From Gammaproteobacteria bacterium (GTDB lineage: Bacteria > Pseudomonadota > Gammaproteobacteria > Arenicellales > JAANXG01): DNA of 64,000 nt. Below the pieces are notes generated by a model. That model was not told the DNA's origin. It saw only the letters and a program-made list of their open reading frames with translations, and ran no database searches. Positions within the stretch are counted from its first letter, which is position 1; every line of letters begins with the position of its first letter. Positions 55,323 to 64,000 of the stretch are shown in pieces. Position numbers and translations under genes: made by a program. The stretch lies in contig JAHEKE010000011.1 of assembly GCA_024638505.1 (NCBI GenBank), positions 27,451 to 91,450 of the forward strand, given 5' to 3'.

Positions 55323-55718
55323 TCAAGGCAGCTTGAGTTTACCGCCGCCCGGAACCCCACCACCGCCGAAATTCGGGTCACCGGGGCGTGGAACGACAAT
55401 GGAGGACGCCGCCTCGCGACGCAACTCTTCGAGTTCTTTTTTGGTCTCTTCCACCGCTTCACCAGCGGCATCGGCAAACTTAACCGCCGCCTGCTCTAAA
55501 GAATCAGCCTCTATCTCAAACGACAGGGGTACTGCACCCATAGGCGTCAACAGCTGGGCTTGCCCCACATAGATGACGCTTCTGCTGTTATCGATCTGCC
55601 CATCAGACTTGACCGGAGTTAAGCGTCGGATTGTGCCGGATTTCCGATCAGTAAACACCTCTTCCTGGTAAAGATCCGCAGGATCTACCTTTATGTCAAT
55701 GTTGGGACTTTCTGCCAT
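55323..55718 (-). CDS. Conserved cytoplasmic protein, unknown
   Basis: 131 residues. IDIKVDPADLYQEEVFTDRKSG and GTIRRLTPV resemble a short uncharacterised family that I recall from Pseudomonas and relatives. The C-terminus is Gly/Pro-rich (FGGGGVPGGG). A helical segment at about 72-103 is acidic/Lys-rich. Possibly a nascent-chain or regulatory protein; no evidence either way. Confidence 0.8.
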   Translation of the reverse strand: MAESPNIDIKVDPADLYQEEVFTDRKSGTIRRLTPVKSDGQIDNSRSVIYVGQAQLLTPMGAVPLSFEIEADSLEQAAVKFADAAGEAVEETKKELEELRREAASSIVVPRPGDPNFGGGGVPGGGKLKLP

Positions 55719-55953
55719 GTGGTAATGCCTATTTTAAACGTAACCTGAATGTGGACTGTGTTTTTATATGATTTTACGCAGTTTATCAAAGTCAGACTGA
55801 ATATGGGCATCATAACATTCTTTGCTTGTAGATGCGGGCAGGTACGCTTTCATAACGCTCGATTAAGATTAAATTGCGCCACAAATGGGGGTATGCTGCC
55901 AAAACATTTAGCATACAATATCGCGTTTTGAATCTTAGGTATTTGCGCTTCGT

Positions 55954-56535
55954 ATGCAAAGATGCGAATGGGTCGGAGATCAGCTAATCTACGTTCAGTA
56001 TCACGACCAAGAATGGGGGGTCCCCGTCTTTAACGATCGAGCACTGTTCGAGATGTTGATTCTGGAGGGAGCGCAGGCGGGATTGAGCTGGATTACGATA
56101 TTGCATAAAAGGCAAAACTACCGGCGGGCTTTTGATGGATTTGATGCCAATAAAATAGCCCGTTATGATGAAGCGAAGATTGCGTTACTGCTTAGTGATC
56201 GCGGAATCGTACGGAATCGTCTGAAAGTGAAAGCCACCATCCAGAATGCACGTGCTTTTCTGAAAATTAGCGATAGGAGCACGTTCAGCGAATTCTTGTG
56301 GCGATTCGTCGATGGCAAACCAATTGTAAATGAGTGGGCTTCTGTGACGCAGGTGCCTGCGTCTTCACCTGTTGCAAACCGAATGAGCAGGGAACTGAAG
56401 GATTTTGGGTTTAAGTTTGTTGGCGCCACTATATGCTATGCATTCATGCAGGCAGTAGGTATGGTGAATGATCATACGAAAACGTGTTTTCGCCGACAGC
56501 AGATAATTGATCAGTATAATGCTGAACTCACATAA
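55954..56535 (+). CDS. tag: DNA-3-methyladenine glycosylase I
   Basis: 193 residues. Zinc residues C4 and H17 (MQRCEW and YHDQEWG), the LFEMLILEGAQAGLSW core with the catalytic Glu, and C-terminal DHTKTCF with the other zinc ligands. Removes 3-methyladenine from alkylated DNA. The gene appears to be transcribed alone. Confidence 0.96.
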   Translation: MQRCEWVGDQLIYVQYHDQEWGVPVFNDRALFEMLILEGAQAGLSWITILHKRQNYRRAFDGFDANKIARYDEAKIALLLSDRGIVRNRLKVKATIQNARAFLKISDRSTFSEFLWRFVDGKPIVNEWASVTQVPASSPVANRMSRELKDFGFKFVGATICYAFMQAVGMVNDHTKTCFRRQQIIDQYNAELT

Positions 56536-56673
56536 AACATCCCGTCTGGTGCGAAAACGAAATAGCGCAGCCGAGGTTTCCGGCTTGGTGAAAAATTTTC
56601 TTATTCCGCGGCTCATTGCTGCTGTTACCCCGGCTGGCAGCAAACCGATGAAATCTGTCAGCAACAGTTAGCA

Positions 56674-58224
56674 GTGAGCTCCGCAATGCGCTTGAAACTG
56701 ATGCGAGTTCTGTTCGGCGGAGTGCTGCTGTTCACGTCAACGTCCACAACCTTGGCGAGTCAACATTCACAGGCTGGGACGGCTCTGCTGCTGATGCTTG
56801 TAGCGAGTGCTCTGATCGTCGGGCTAATAATTGGCATAACGTGGCAGAGAAGGCAAACGCAGAAAAAGACCCAGCGCATAGAACATCGCGCTAAAAAGCT
56901 GGAGCAGGAAGTTTTAGAACAGAGCAGCTCAAAGGAACAGCTGCATCAGCTTGCCTACTATGATGAAATTACTAGTCTGCCAAATCGATTATTGTTTAAC
57001 GAACGTCTTCATGGCAGCTTGATAGATGATAGGGGCATAGTCGGAGTGGCGATTGTTGACCTGGACCGGTTTAAGAATTTTAATGACATGCTTGGACATG
57101 AGGCCGGCAACGCGCTGTTACGACTGGTGTCGAAGAGAATAGCTTCATCTTTACCTAGGGGTACATTGCTCGCACGCTATGGTGGAGATGAGTTCGCCAT
57201 TTTAATATCTCACACCCGGCCCGAGCAATGTATGCTCATCGCTGAGCGGATACTGCATTCACTTAAAGATCCAATAACCGAGCTGGGAACTGAGTTGTAC
57301 GTGACGGCAAGTATCGGGGTCAGCCATTACCCATCTGAGGCAAGCAATATTTCAGAACTCTTGCAGCAGGCAGACATCGCTATGTACCGCGCGAAGGAAG
57401 AGGGTGGAAACGCTAACTGCCTTTATGACACCGCGATAGGAAGTAATGTGATGCGCCGCATAGAAGTAGAGACCGGTCTGCGCCGAGCGCTGGTCAACGG
57501 TGAAATGTGGATTGAATATCAACCCCAGGTAGATCTGATTTCCGGTAAAGTACACGCAGCTGAAGCCTTGTTGAGGTGGCGTCATCCCGAGCGAGGACTT
57601 ATGAACACCTATGAATTCATAAAAGTGGCAGAGGAAACGGGGCAAATTGTTTCCATAGGCGAATGGGTTTTGGAGGAAGTGTGCGCGCAGGCATCGCAGT
57701 GGCGCGAACAGGGCTCAGGTAATTTTAAAATAGGTGTCAACCTGTCATCTAAGCAAGTGGAAAAAAAAGGATTCGTACAGTTTGTAAAGCAATTGATTGA
57801 TGAATACGATTTTCCGCCGGAGAGTATGGAATTAGAGATTACCGAGCATGTTTTGATAGATCGTGAGCGAGAGACGCAAAAAACAATGGGAGCGCTTAAG
57901 GATCTTGGAATGTCATTAGCTATTGATGATTTTGGAACTGGTTATTCAGCTCTCAGCTATCTGCACCGTTTTCCAATCGACACGTTGAAGATTGACAAAT
58001 CATTCGTTGCCAATCTGCAAAACGATGAGAACAACAAAACGATAACAGGTGCGATTGTGGCAATGGCGGATCGTCTTAACTTAAGGACGGTTGCCGAATG
58101 CGTTGAAAATCCAGAGCAGATCGAAATACTGAGCGAAATGCAGTGCCAGGCGGCGCAAGGATATTTCTTTACCAAACCACTAACACAGGAAGAAGTCGTA
58201 CGTTGGGTGAGGAAAGCTGCCTAG
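56674..58224 (+). CDS. GGDEF-EAL cyclic-di-GMP protein with N-terminal membrane anchor
   Basis: 516 residues from GTG 56674 (ATG 56686 is possible). Residues 10-58 hold two hydrophobic segments, then a coiled coil to about 90. GGDEF is intact at 170-174 with no RxxD inhibitory site just before it; EAL is intact (AEALLRWRHPERG) with DDFGTGYS. Could both make and break c-di-GMP. Only a short periplasmic segment is visible, so sensing is unclear. Confidence 0.93.
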   Translation: MSSAMRLKLMRVLFGGVLLFTSTSTTLASQHSQAGTALLLMLVASALIVGLIIGITWQRRQTQKKTQRIEHRAKKLEQEVLEQSSSKEQLHQLAYYDEITSLPNRLLFNERLHGSLIDDRGIVGVAIVDLDRFKNFNDMLGHEAGNALLRLVSKRIASSLPRGTLLARYGGDEFAILISHTRPEQCMLIAERILHSLKDPITELGTELYVTASIGVSHYPSEASNISELLQQADIAMYRAKEEGGNANCLYDTAIGSNVMRRIEVETGLRRALVNGEMWIEYQPQVDLISGKVHAAEALLRWRHPERGLMNTYEFIKVAEETGQIVSIGEWVLEEVCAQASQWREQGSGNFKIGVNLSSKQVEKKGFVQFVKQLIDEYDFPPESMELEITEHVLIDRERETQKTMGALKDLGMSLAIDDFGTGYSALSYLHRFPIDTLKIDKSFVANLQNDENNKTITGAIVAMADRLNLRTVAECVENPEQIEILSEMQCQAAQGYFFTKPLTQEEVVRWVRKAA

Positions 58225-58266
58225 GTTTTTAGCGCGCGCCCTGGTTATAGCAATCGCTGATATTTT

Positions 58267-59340
58267 CTAGCCCGCTTTTAACCCTAGCGGATCGTCCGGG
58301 TCGATACCATCCATGTAAGGAATCTTGCGATTCTGGTGAGTAACCTGATAAACCATGCCTAGCCAATTTCCAATTACAGCCACACCAGTGTCATGCCAGG
58401 TGTTATCCACGCTCTGCAGGATCAGGTACTCGGGGAACTCAGGCAATGGGTCACCTGCCAGCAGAGCTTCCTCCAGATAGCCACGGTACTCATCCAGGAT
58501 CGCAGTTTCCAAAGGGCGAAAATAATGTTCTGGGAACGGAGGATAGTCTTCACGTTTGTTTCTGGCGTACAACATTACCTCACGTTTATATTCTTTCAAC
58601 AGGCTGATACTGTCATACTCAGGGTGCCCCTGGAAAAAGACAAATTTGAACATGTCCGCGCTCATACACATATGCACGTTGGCTTCCTCACTTTCGGCTA
58701 GTATGTGACATCCGGCACGTTCGAATTGTTCGCGGCTTATTTCGTTGAAACGAGAGTGGGGCACGTCAAATTTTGTGTTGATGCCCTGCAACAAAGGGTG
58801 TTTGCGTACGTGCACACGATGCGAATAAACGCCCCAGCGTTTTTCTCTTAGCCCGAATCTGGGTTCGCCGTGTCTAAACTGCAATACCGCGTGTGTTGCC
58901 AGACAAGAGCATAGAATAGAGGTCACGTTATCCACAGCCCAATTAATAACTTCTATAAGGGGAGACCAAAACGGTTCCTCCGCCAAATTAGGTCGGGTAA
59001 CGTTAGCTCCGGTGATGATAAGAGCGTCTAAGCCTTCTTCCTGTATTCGATCAAACGATTCATAGAATTGATCTACATGTTTTTGTGCGATATCTCCCCG
59101 CCTCAACTCGTCAAGTGAAAAAGGATGGATATAGAACTGGGCGATTTGATTGCTCTGTCCAATCAAAGTAAAAAACTGTCTCTCTGTCGCAGCCAGTGCA
59201 GCATCGGGCATCATGTTGAGCAATCCTATATGCAGCTCCCGGATGTCCTGTTGATGCGCGCGGTCTAACTCCAGAATCGGTTGTCCCTCCTGCTTAAGTC
59301 GTTGAAAAGTCGGCAGGGCATTATGGGCAACTAAGGGCAT
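58267..59340 (-). CDS. metA: Homoserine O-acyltransferase MetA
   Basis: 357 residues, about 50 longer than E. coli MetA (309). The nucleophile Cys is in SCLATHAV, with His in FFQGHPEYD and Glu a little later. Activates homoserine (succinyl or acetyl) for methionine synthesis. MetA/MetX-type assignment from the LLNMMPDAALAATERQF start is clear. The acyl preference is not decided by what I can see. Start four bases after the P-loop ATPase stop. Confidence 0.92.
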   Translation of the reverse strand: MPLVAHNALPTFQRLKQEGQPILELDRAHQQDIRELHIGLLNMMPDAALAATERQFFTLIGQSNQIAQFYIHPFSLDELRRGDIAQKHVDQFYESFDRIQEEGLDALIITGANVTRPNLAEEPFWSPLIEVINWAVDNVTSILCSCLATHAVLQFRHGEPRFGLREKRWGVYSHRVHVRKHPLLQGINTKFDVPHSRFNEISREQFERAGCHILAESEEANVHMCMSADMFKFVFFQGHPEYDSISLLKEYKREVMLYARNKREDYPPFPEHYFRPLETAILDEYRGYLEEALLAGDPLPEFPEYLILQSVDNTWHDTGVAVIGNWLGMVYQVTHQNRKIPYMDGIDPDDPLGLKAG

Positions 59341-59343
59341 ATG

Positions 59344-60213
59344 TCACCCCGAAGCGGCAGCTTGTGGCACATCGTTACGACTAATCGCTGTCTCCAGCAG
59401 CTCTAGAAAATCCTTTTCATCCCGCAGCTGTGCGGCCTCATTGGACGTAATGGTGTAACCATAAGGCTCTGCGATGGCAGCGTAACGTGGTTTTCTGGAT
59501 TGAAAAAGTCGGGGAAAGATCCATCGAGTGAATTCGTCAGGATCGATTAAAGCAGCATACGGTAAATCGTTTTGTTGCAGGTAGATCGCAAGCTGTTGAT
59601 CGAGAAATTCCGGCCGATAGTAAAGCGGTTTAGGCTCCCTTTCCGCACGCTGCAGTAACTGCTCCTCGTCTTCTTTGCTAACATCTATGTACAGAATCAG
59701 GGTATGTTCAGTCAGAATATCAATAACGCTCGGGTCCTCCAGTTCGCACAAACTGCCGCCGACATCGTTTATAAAATTGCTGTAGCCAAATACTTTTCTT
59801 GCTTTTCTGATAAATTCAGGGACATCTTTCATTGCATCAACTTCAGCGCGTCGGTAAAGTTCCTGGCGATAGCGAAACTCATTTAAAGGTACACCGCCTT
59901 TTTCCGGGTTACCCAGTTTTCCGACAAAGCTTAACACCGGCCCTAGATTATCCACGCTGATACGGTTACGAATTGAGATGTAGTCGGATCGCAGAAGTTC
60001 TCTCAGCAGAGGCGTTTCCATGGCTTGTTTTTTAATCAGGTCGAGAATCGGCTCACTGAGATATCGAGTCCCAATGCGATAGTCTCCCGAATAGTGAAAC
60101 CAGTCATGCCGCCTTAAAATGTTGGACAAAAAAGTTTTGCCCACGCCTGACATGCCGACGAGAGTTACGTTTTTATGTTCCCACGAACGAAATTGTTCAA
60201 CACTCAGCTTCAT
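59344..60213 (-). CDS. P-loop ATPase/kinase-like protein linked to metA
   Basis: 289 residues. Walker A GMSGVGKT at about 19-26 with a nearby Asp-Tyr (SGDYRIG) and a Walker B-like ILYIDVSKED. It looks like a shikimate-kinase or nucleoside-kinase fold, without membrane spans. It is immediately upstream of metA with a three-base gap, so it is coupled to it. I do not know a role; nucleotide-dependent regulation or a substrate-kinase activity are possible. Confidence 0.8.
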   Translation of the reverse strand: MKLSVEQFRSWEHKNVTLVGMSGVGKTFLSNILRRHDWFHYSGDYRIGTRYLSEPILDLIKKQAMETPLLRELLRSDYISIRNRISVDNLGPVLSFVGKLGNPEKGGVPLNEFRYRQELYRRAEVDAMKDVPEFIRKARKVFGYSNFINDVGGSLCELEDPSVIDILTEHTLILYIDVSKEDEEQLLQRAEREPKPLYYRPEFLDQQLAIYLQQNDLPYAALIDPDEFTRWIFPRLFQSRKPRYAAIAEPYGYTITSNEAAQLRDEKDFLELLETAISRNDVPQAAASG

Positions 60214-60283
60214 TTGCGTAACGCTTGGAATAAACCCTACCTTAAGTTTACGCTTCTACAGTCATTTAGTGAAATATGAAAAT

Positions 60284-61189
60284 CTATAAATTTCGCTGCA
60301 CTAACTGAAGGGCCTGCAGGCAGGCCTTAAATTCATCGCCACCTCCTTCATACTCAATTGCAATAGTTCTCTCGTATCCGACTTGACGCAGTATTTGAAT
60401 ACAACGCCTGAAGTCGATGCGGCTTTCCTCTCCGTTAACCTGGAAGTGCCAACACTTTGCCTGCACATGCAGAGCCCGCGGAGCGAGAGCTGCAAGAGCA
60501 GCATAACGATCTATGCTTGTTGGAAAGTTTGCGAAGTCTGGACACGTGCCGACGCGGTCACTGTCAACGGCCTCTACCACCTGCAGGATCCACTCCGGGC
60601 GGGAGCTGATGCCCCAGTGATTCTCAATGGCCAGGGAGACACCATAGCGCTGGGCATAGGGTACAACGCCCTTCAGATTGGCAATTGCCTGGTTTACTTT
60701 AGCCTGGTTAAAGGGTAAGAAATTCGAGAAAAATGCGCGAAACAAATAACCGCTCCGGCGCATGATGGCGCTTGCTAAAAAAGACTTGAGGCTGTTTCTC
60801 GTCGACGTTTTATGGCTACGCACCCTCCGCGCTAATCTTTGAATGCTCACGGTCTGCCCACCGAGCGTTATCCTCACGGTTGCGCAGCCAAGCAGGACCG
60901 CTTTATCAATCATGCTTTTTAGATGCTCGATTTCTGCCCTACCCGCAGCGGTGAGGGGATAAGTCAGATCACAGCTTACGTCCAGGATAACGCCACAGTT
61001 GTGTCGCTCGCACTGCACTTGCAGCATTTCAACTTCCTTGAGCGAACAGTGCGCTAACTGGCGGTCCAGGATCTCGAGTCCGGAAAAGCCGAGCTGGCGA
61101 AGATAGGCGGGCGTAGTAAGCAAGGAGATGCTTTTTTTGGCCAACGCAGATTGAAGGCTCACTAAGGCGAGGTAGATACGAACGTTCAA
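60284..61189 (-). CDS. Sugar isomerase/epimerase-like TIM barrel protein
   Basis: 301 residues. Xylose-isomerase-like barrel with glutamates in LAIENHWGISS and AIEYEGG and a His in LHVQAKCWHF. Metal-dependent isomerases or endonuclease IV-type folds share these features. No signal peptide. Lies between the transsulfuration gene and the ATPase; a gap of about 250 bases on one side and 70 on the other makes cotranscription likely only with the ATPase. Confidence 0.82.
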   Translation of the reverse strand: MNVRIYLALVSLQSALAKKSISLLTTPAYLRQLGFSGLEILDRQLAHCSLKEVEMLQVQCERHNCGVILDVSCDLTYPLTAAGRAEIEHLKSMIDKAVLLGCATVRITLGGQTVSIQRLARRVRSHKTSTRNSLKSFLASAIMRRSGYLFRAFFSNFLPFNQAKVNQAIANLKGVVPYAQRYGVSLAIENHWGISSRPEWILQVVEAVDSDRVGTCPDFANFPTSIDRYAALAALAPRALHVQAKCWHFQVNGEESRIDFRRCIQILRQVGYERTIAIEYEGGGDEFKACLQALQLVQRNL

Positions 61190-61437
61190 TGCCTCCCGCT
61201 TTTCACCCGAGGTGCATGCATTGCGGCGAAATTCATCTGCGGTGTTTGGTCAACACAGGCTGGTCGATACAAAACGGTGCGGCCAACTGTGCTATCTGCA
61301 CTTCACATCTTTGGTTAAAAGATTTACGGCCGTCCCGCTTTTATCAAGCTTTTATTTAGATTTGGCTGCTATTGCTGCAGACGGATGTCTTGGCCAATGG
61401 GCTGCAGGCGGAGAAGTTATCTTCAGCCCATGCTTTT

Positions 61438-62607
61438 TCACAGGCGCTGCAAAGCCTGGCGCAAATCATCGATCAGGTCTTCGGTATCTTCCAGCCCCAC
61501 CGACAGCCGCACCAGTCCATCAGTAATGCCCACCCGCTGTCGTTCAGCAGGATCCATGTCAGCATGAGTCATGGTTACTGAATGCGTCACCAGTGATTCT
61601 ACCGAGCCAAGATTTTCTGCGAGACTCCATAATTCCAGGGCGTCCATCAGTTTCTTGCCCGAGGCCACACCACCTTTAACTTCGAACCATAACATCGCTC
61701 CGAACCCGCTGGCTTGGCTTTCAGCCAGGTCTTTTTGCGCAAACGAGTCGAGTCCCGGATACACAACCTTCTCCGCCATCGGGTGTGACTCCAGAAATCG
61801 GGCAATTTGCATTGCGCTTTCTGATTGTTTTTCTAGCCTTGTGCTTAAGGTCTTACAGCCCTGCAAAGTATAGAAGGCGACCATGGGGGACATGATAGAT
61901 CCCAGGCAGTTACGAACAAACTGAATAGCTTCAAGATGTTCCATATCCCGTGCGGTTACGGAGCCTCCGACGGTTATGTTATGACCGTCGATGTACTTAG
62001 TGGTGCTGTGCATGGAAAGGTCGGCGCCCAGTTCTAGGGGGCGCTGAAAATAAGGAGTGAGGAAGGTGTTGTCCACACAGTGTGGAATCCCGTGGTCTTG
62101 TGCGATTTTTGAGATAGCGGCGATATCAGTTAGCTTCAGCGTGGGGTTAGCGGGGCTTTCGGTAAATATCAACCGCGTGTTCTCTTGAATAGCGTCTTGT
62201 ACGTTTTGCGCGTTGGATGTATCGACGAAACTGTATTTTACGCCGAAACGATTCAGTACCTGAGTAGACAGTCGATGGGTACCTCCGTACACGACATCCG
62301 ATACAACAGCATGCTCACCAGCGTTGAGCAGGGCCATCATTACGGCGCTGGTAGCGGCCATGCCCGTAGCAAAACAAGCCGTACCCACACCGCCTTCAAG
62401 CGCAGTAATTTTATGCTCCAGGGCGACGACCGTGGGGTTGCCGGATCGGCTGTAAGAGAATCCTTTATCCATGTAGGTGTCTACGGATTCCTGAACATAG
62501 GTTGTGGCTTGATAGATAGGCGTCAAAATCGCCCCTGTGGTCGGATCTGGCGTCACGCCAGCGTGAACCTCACGGGTTTTAAAATGCGGGCTGCTCTTTG
62601 GCGTCAT
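61438..62607 (-). CDS. Cystathionine gamma-lyase/gamma-synthase family PLP enzyme
   Basis: 389 residues. The PLP Lys is in HSTTKYIDGHN and the fold-type I signature YSRSGNPT is near the start; EGG and FATGMAA follow. Could be cystathionine gamma-synthase (MetB), gamma-lyase or O-acylhomoserine sulfhydrylase; these are not separable by eye. It belongs to sulfur metabolism with metA nearby and cystathionine beta-synthase at 33729. Confidence 0.92.
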   Translation of the reverse strand: MTPKSSPHFKTREVHAGVTPDPTTGAILTPIYQATTYVQESVDTYMDKGFSYSRSGNPTVVALEHKITALEGGVGTACFATGMAATSAVMMALLNAGEHAVVSDVVYGGTHRLSTQVLNRFGVKYSFVDTSNAQNVQDAIQENTRLIFTESPANPTLKLTDIAAISKIAQDHGIPHCVDNTFLTPYFQRPLELGADLSMHSTTKYIDGHNITVGGSVTARDMEHLEAIQFVRNCLGSIMSPMVAFYTLQGCKTLSTRLEKQSESAMQIARFLESHPMAEKVVYPGLDSFAQKDLAESQASGFGAMLWFEVKGGVASGKKLMDALELWSLAENLGSVESLVTHSVTMTHADMDPAERQRVGITDGLVRLSVGLEDTEDLIDDLRQALQRL

Positions 62608-62940
62608 CGGAATTCTCCGCAGGCTGTGTCAATACGAAAGCGCGGCATTCTAACTTATTGCTGCCGGTTGTCAAAAGCTCTGAACTGATCGGCCAGTAAC
62701 AGGTGTCTGGAACCTCTGCTGTGGTCACGGTATGATTTAGCTGTGAACTTTTGTCTCACACGACCGATTGTTTTTGATCGAATTACGTCGCATCCTCTGG
62801 TCTTTCTGGAGAAGTCTAAAGTCGTATTTCTTAGGACAACTACACCGCGTATGAAACGGATCGCAAACGGCGTATGGGCGAGACGGCGACGCAACCGCAT
62901 GGCGGTGCAATAAAGAGACTCGCGTAGTCGACCCTTATAT
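62608..62940. other. Divergent intergenic region
   Basis: About 330 bases between divergent genes. A candidate TATGATTT -10 lies at about 62728. No other gene is supported; a 20-codon Arg-rich frame near 62850-62912 is too short to call. Confidence 0.4.
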
Positions 62941-64000
62941 ATGAATAGCGATAGTCGAACGGCGGCGATTCAAACCAATCCACTTCCTTGGTGGGTTATT
63001 ACGCTGATCGCGTTCACATTACCCTTGGTGCTTTACAACTACCCGAATATTTACGCTCAGTTACCGGATGCATGGATCTACCGCCGCGGATCATTCCGCA
63101 TGATATTCGAGATGAACTATCCAACATGGTGGACGGCAATTTTGCTATTCGCTGCGGCTATGCTGTTATACGAACTGGTATACATCCGCCGTAAATCATC
63201 TCGTCTGGCGCTTTGTATGCTTGCCTTACTGTTCGCAGGCCTGTCTTTCGATGAGATCGCTTCAATGCACGAACGGGTTTCCCTGTTGAGCGACAAATGG
63301 CTCGGTAGTCCGTGGACCGCCTTAACGCCGTTTGCATTGTGTGGACTCATTGCTCTTGTATATGGCATCAAGGCAATGTCTCGATCGGACGAAGGCGGTC
63401 GCGCGATTACTTTCTTAATCGCCGGTATTATGATGTTTGTTTTTGTCGTTGTTCAAGAATATTTAGAACATCATCCCGAGTTCCCAAAGTTCGTATACAA
63501 AACGCTGGGCATCACGGATGCCTGGGCCAGGTGGTTCGAAGAGGTGACAGAAATGGTTGGCGCCATGTTGATCCTCATAGGAGCTGCCCTGGCACGGAAC
63601 CGTGGAGTATTCAACGGCGATTTGGGGTTCATCTTGACTAAACCTTTGCAGATCTCAAGCCTGCGAGTAATTTTGTTGATTGGTTTAATCATTCACTGCG
63701 TGATCGCATTTTATTTCCTTCCCGATGCTAAAGAGTTGACTTTTCGGGGCAATCCTGCCGGGTGGTATCCATCTGCGGTGTTTTTTGTGCTATTTGCCCA
63801 TGCCTATTGGCAATTCCGTTACTCTTATCAGTCGTATAGAGAAGCGTTTGGCGCAGCAAATACCGATAAACGGTTAATAGCCAGCGGATGGTTGATGTTA
63901 GCCGTATTCTGCATACTTTGCTCCATTGGATTTCTGCACAACTTTGGTCATGTTATAGCGGATGCCATACCTGGAATTCGGAAACCCTTTTACTTCAATC
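62941..64000 (+). CDS. Multi-pass membrane protein, C-terminus off the right edge
   Basis: The frame opens at ATG 62941 and stays open to the window end (about 353 residues, no stop). Several hydrophobic segments at about 16-32, 61-79, 86-99, 125-145, 158-176, 200-212, 240-260, 275-290 and 315-335. SFDEIASMHERV between helices 3 and 4 recalls a family with a Asp-Glu-x4-His-Glu motif in membrane proteins of unknown function, a possible metal site. Not recognised further. Confidence 0.8.
   Translation, partial: MNSDSRTAAIQTNPLPWWVITLIAFTLPLVLYNYPNIYAQLPDAWIYRRGSFRMIFEMNYPTWWTAILLFAAAMLLYELVYIRRKSSRLALCMLALLFAGLSFDEIASMHERVSLLSDKWLGSPWTALTPFALCGLIALVYGIKAMSRSDEGGRAITFLIAGIMMFVFVVVQEYLEHHPEFPKFVYKTLGITDAWARWFEEVTEMVGAMLILIGAALARNRGVFNGDLGFILTKPLQISSLRVILLIGLIIHCVIAFYFLPDAKELTFRGNPAGWYPSAVFFVLFAHAYWQFRYSYQSYREAFGAANTDKRLIASGWLMLAVFCILCSIGFLHNFGHVIADAIPGIRKPFYFN

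Noticed and set aside
62655..62900. Minus-strand frame upstream of the gamma-lyase family gene
   Set aside because: Arg-rich, lacks family features and lies in the promoter region of the divergent gene pair.
1..64000. CRISPR arrays, insertion sequences, prophage or defence islands
   Set aside because: No spaced direct repeats, transposases, integrases or known defence domains were found by reading.

Overview
The window is about 51% GC by eye and densely packed with genes on both strands. It reads as a chromosomal segment of a heterotrophic gammaproteobacterium. The evidence is an Anr/Fnr regulator with its four cysteines, a MetA-type homoserine acyltransferase, EttA and Uup ABC-F proteins, AguA/AguB putrescine synthesis, SelO, cyclopropane fatty acid synthase and the Anbu proteasome-like locus. 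I cannot assign a genus. There are no rRNA genes, no tRNA I could recognise, no CRISPR array, no transposase and no phage gene.

Layout. 1-2.5 kb: YheT-type hydrolase (cut by the left edge), a DksA protein with a histone-like Lys-rich N-terminus, and a peroxiredoxin. 2.5-8.7 kb: an ABC exporter, then Anbu converging on a metallopeptidase / alpha-E / circularly permuted ATP-grasp operon. 8.7-11.6 kb: a small conserved protein, a DUF2817 M14-like peptidase, a Yip1 membrane protein and an ABC ATPase. 11.7-12.1 kb: a cold-shock gene with promoter and terminator. 12.4-17.7 kb: nitrogen metabolism (racemase/maleate-isomerase type enzyme, amidase, agmatine deiminase and N-carbamoylputrescine amidase). 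17.8-20.6 kb: a five-PAS adenylate cyclase. 20.8-24.6 kb: MFS transporter, ProC-like reductase, PhyH dioxygenase and sulfotransferase. 24.8-28.8 kb: a 53-residue membrane protein, DUF3617, omega-amidase, a truncated EamA transporter and an ABC-2 exporter pair. 28.9-33.4 kb: molybdopterin oxidoreductase, Tat-exported multicopper oxidase and Anr. 33.7-36.5 kb: cystathionine beta-synthase, HAD phosphatase and ICMT-like methyltransferase. 36.5-40.4 kb: a tight four-gene operon (Hyi-like isomerase, aldo/keto reductase, GNAT fused to a cyclic-nucleotide-binding domain, second DUF2817 peptidase). 40.5-44.6 kb: DUF4389, GST, class V aminotransferase and an atypical carbamoyltransferase. 45-47.1 kb: small proteins and a hemerythrin behind a near-perfect Anr box. 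47.3-56.5 kb: EttA, DUF4156-like protein, SelO, Uup, Cfa, AzlCD, a conserved hypothetical and Tag. 56.7-64 kb: GGDEF-EAL protein, a methionine/transsulfuration region (MetA, P-loop ATPase, TIM barrel, gamma-lyase family enzyme) and a membrane protein cut by the right edge.

How parts may work together. Anr (32.6 kb) is a plausible activator of the hemerythrin gene (45.5 kb). The adenylate cyclase (17.8 kb) could supply the ligand for the GNAT-CNB fusion (38.2 kb). MetA, cystathionine beta-synthase and the gamma-lyase family enzyme together cover sulfur exchange between cysteine and homocysteine. The items most worth following are the GNAT-CNB operon, the carbamoyltransferase whose ornithine-binding motifs are replaced, the Anbu locus with a metallopeptidase, and the DksA fusion.
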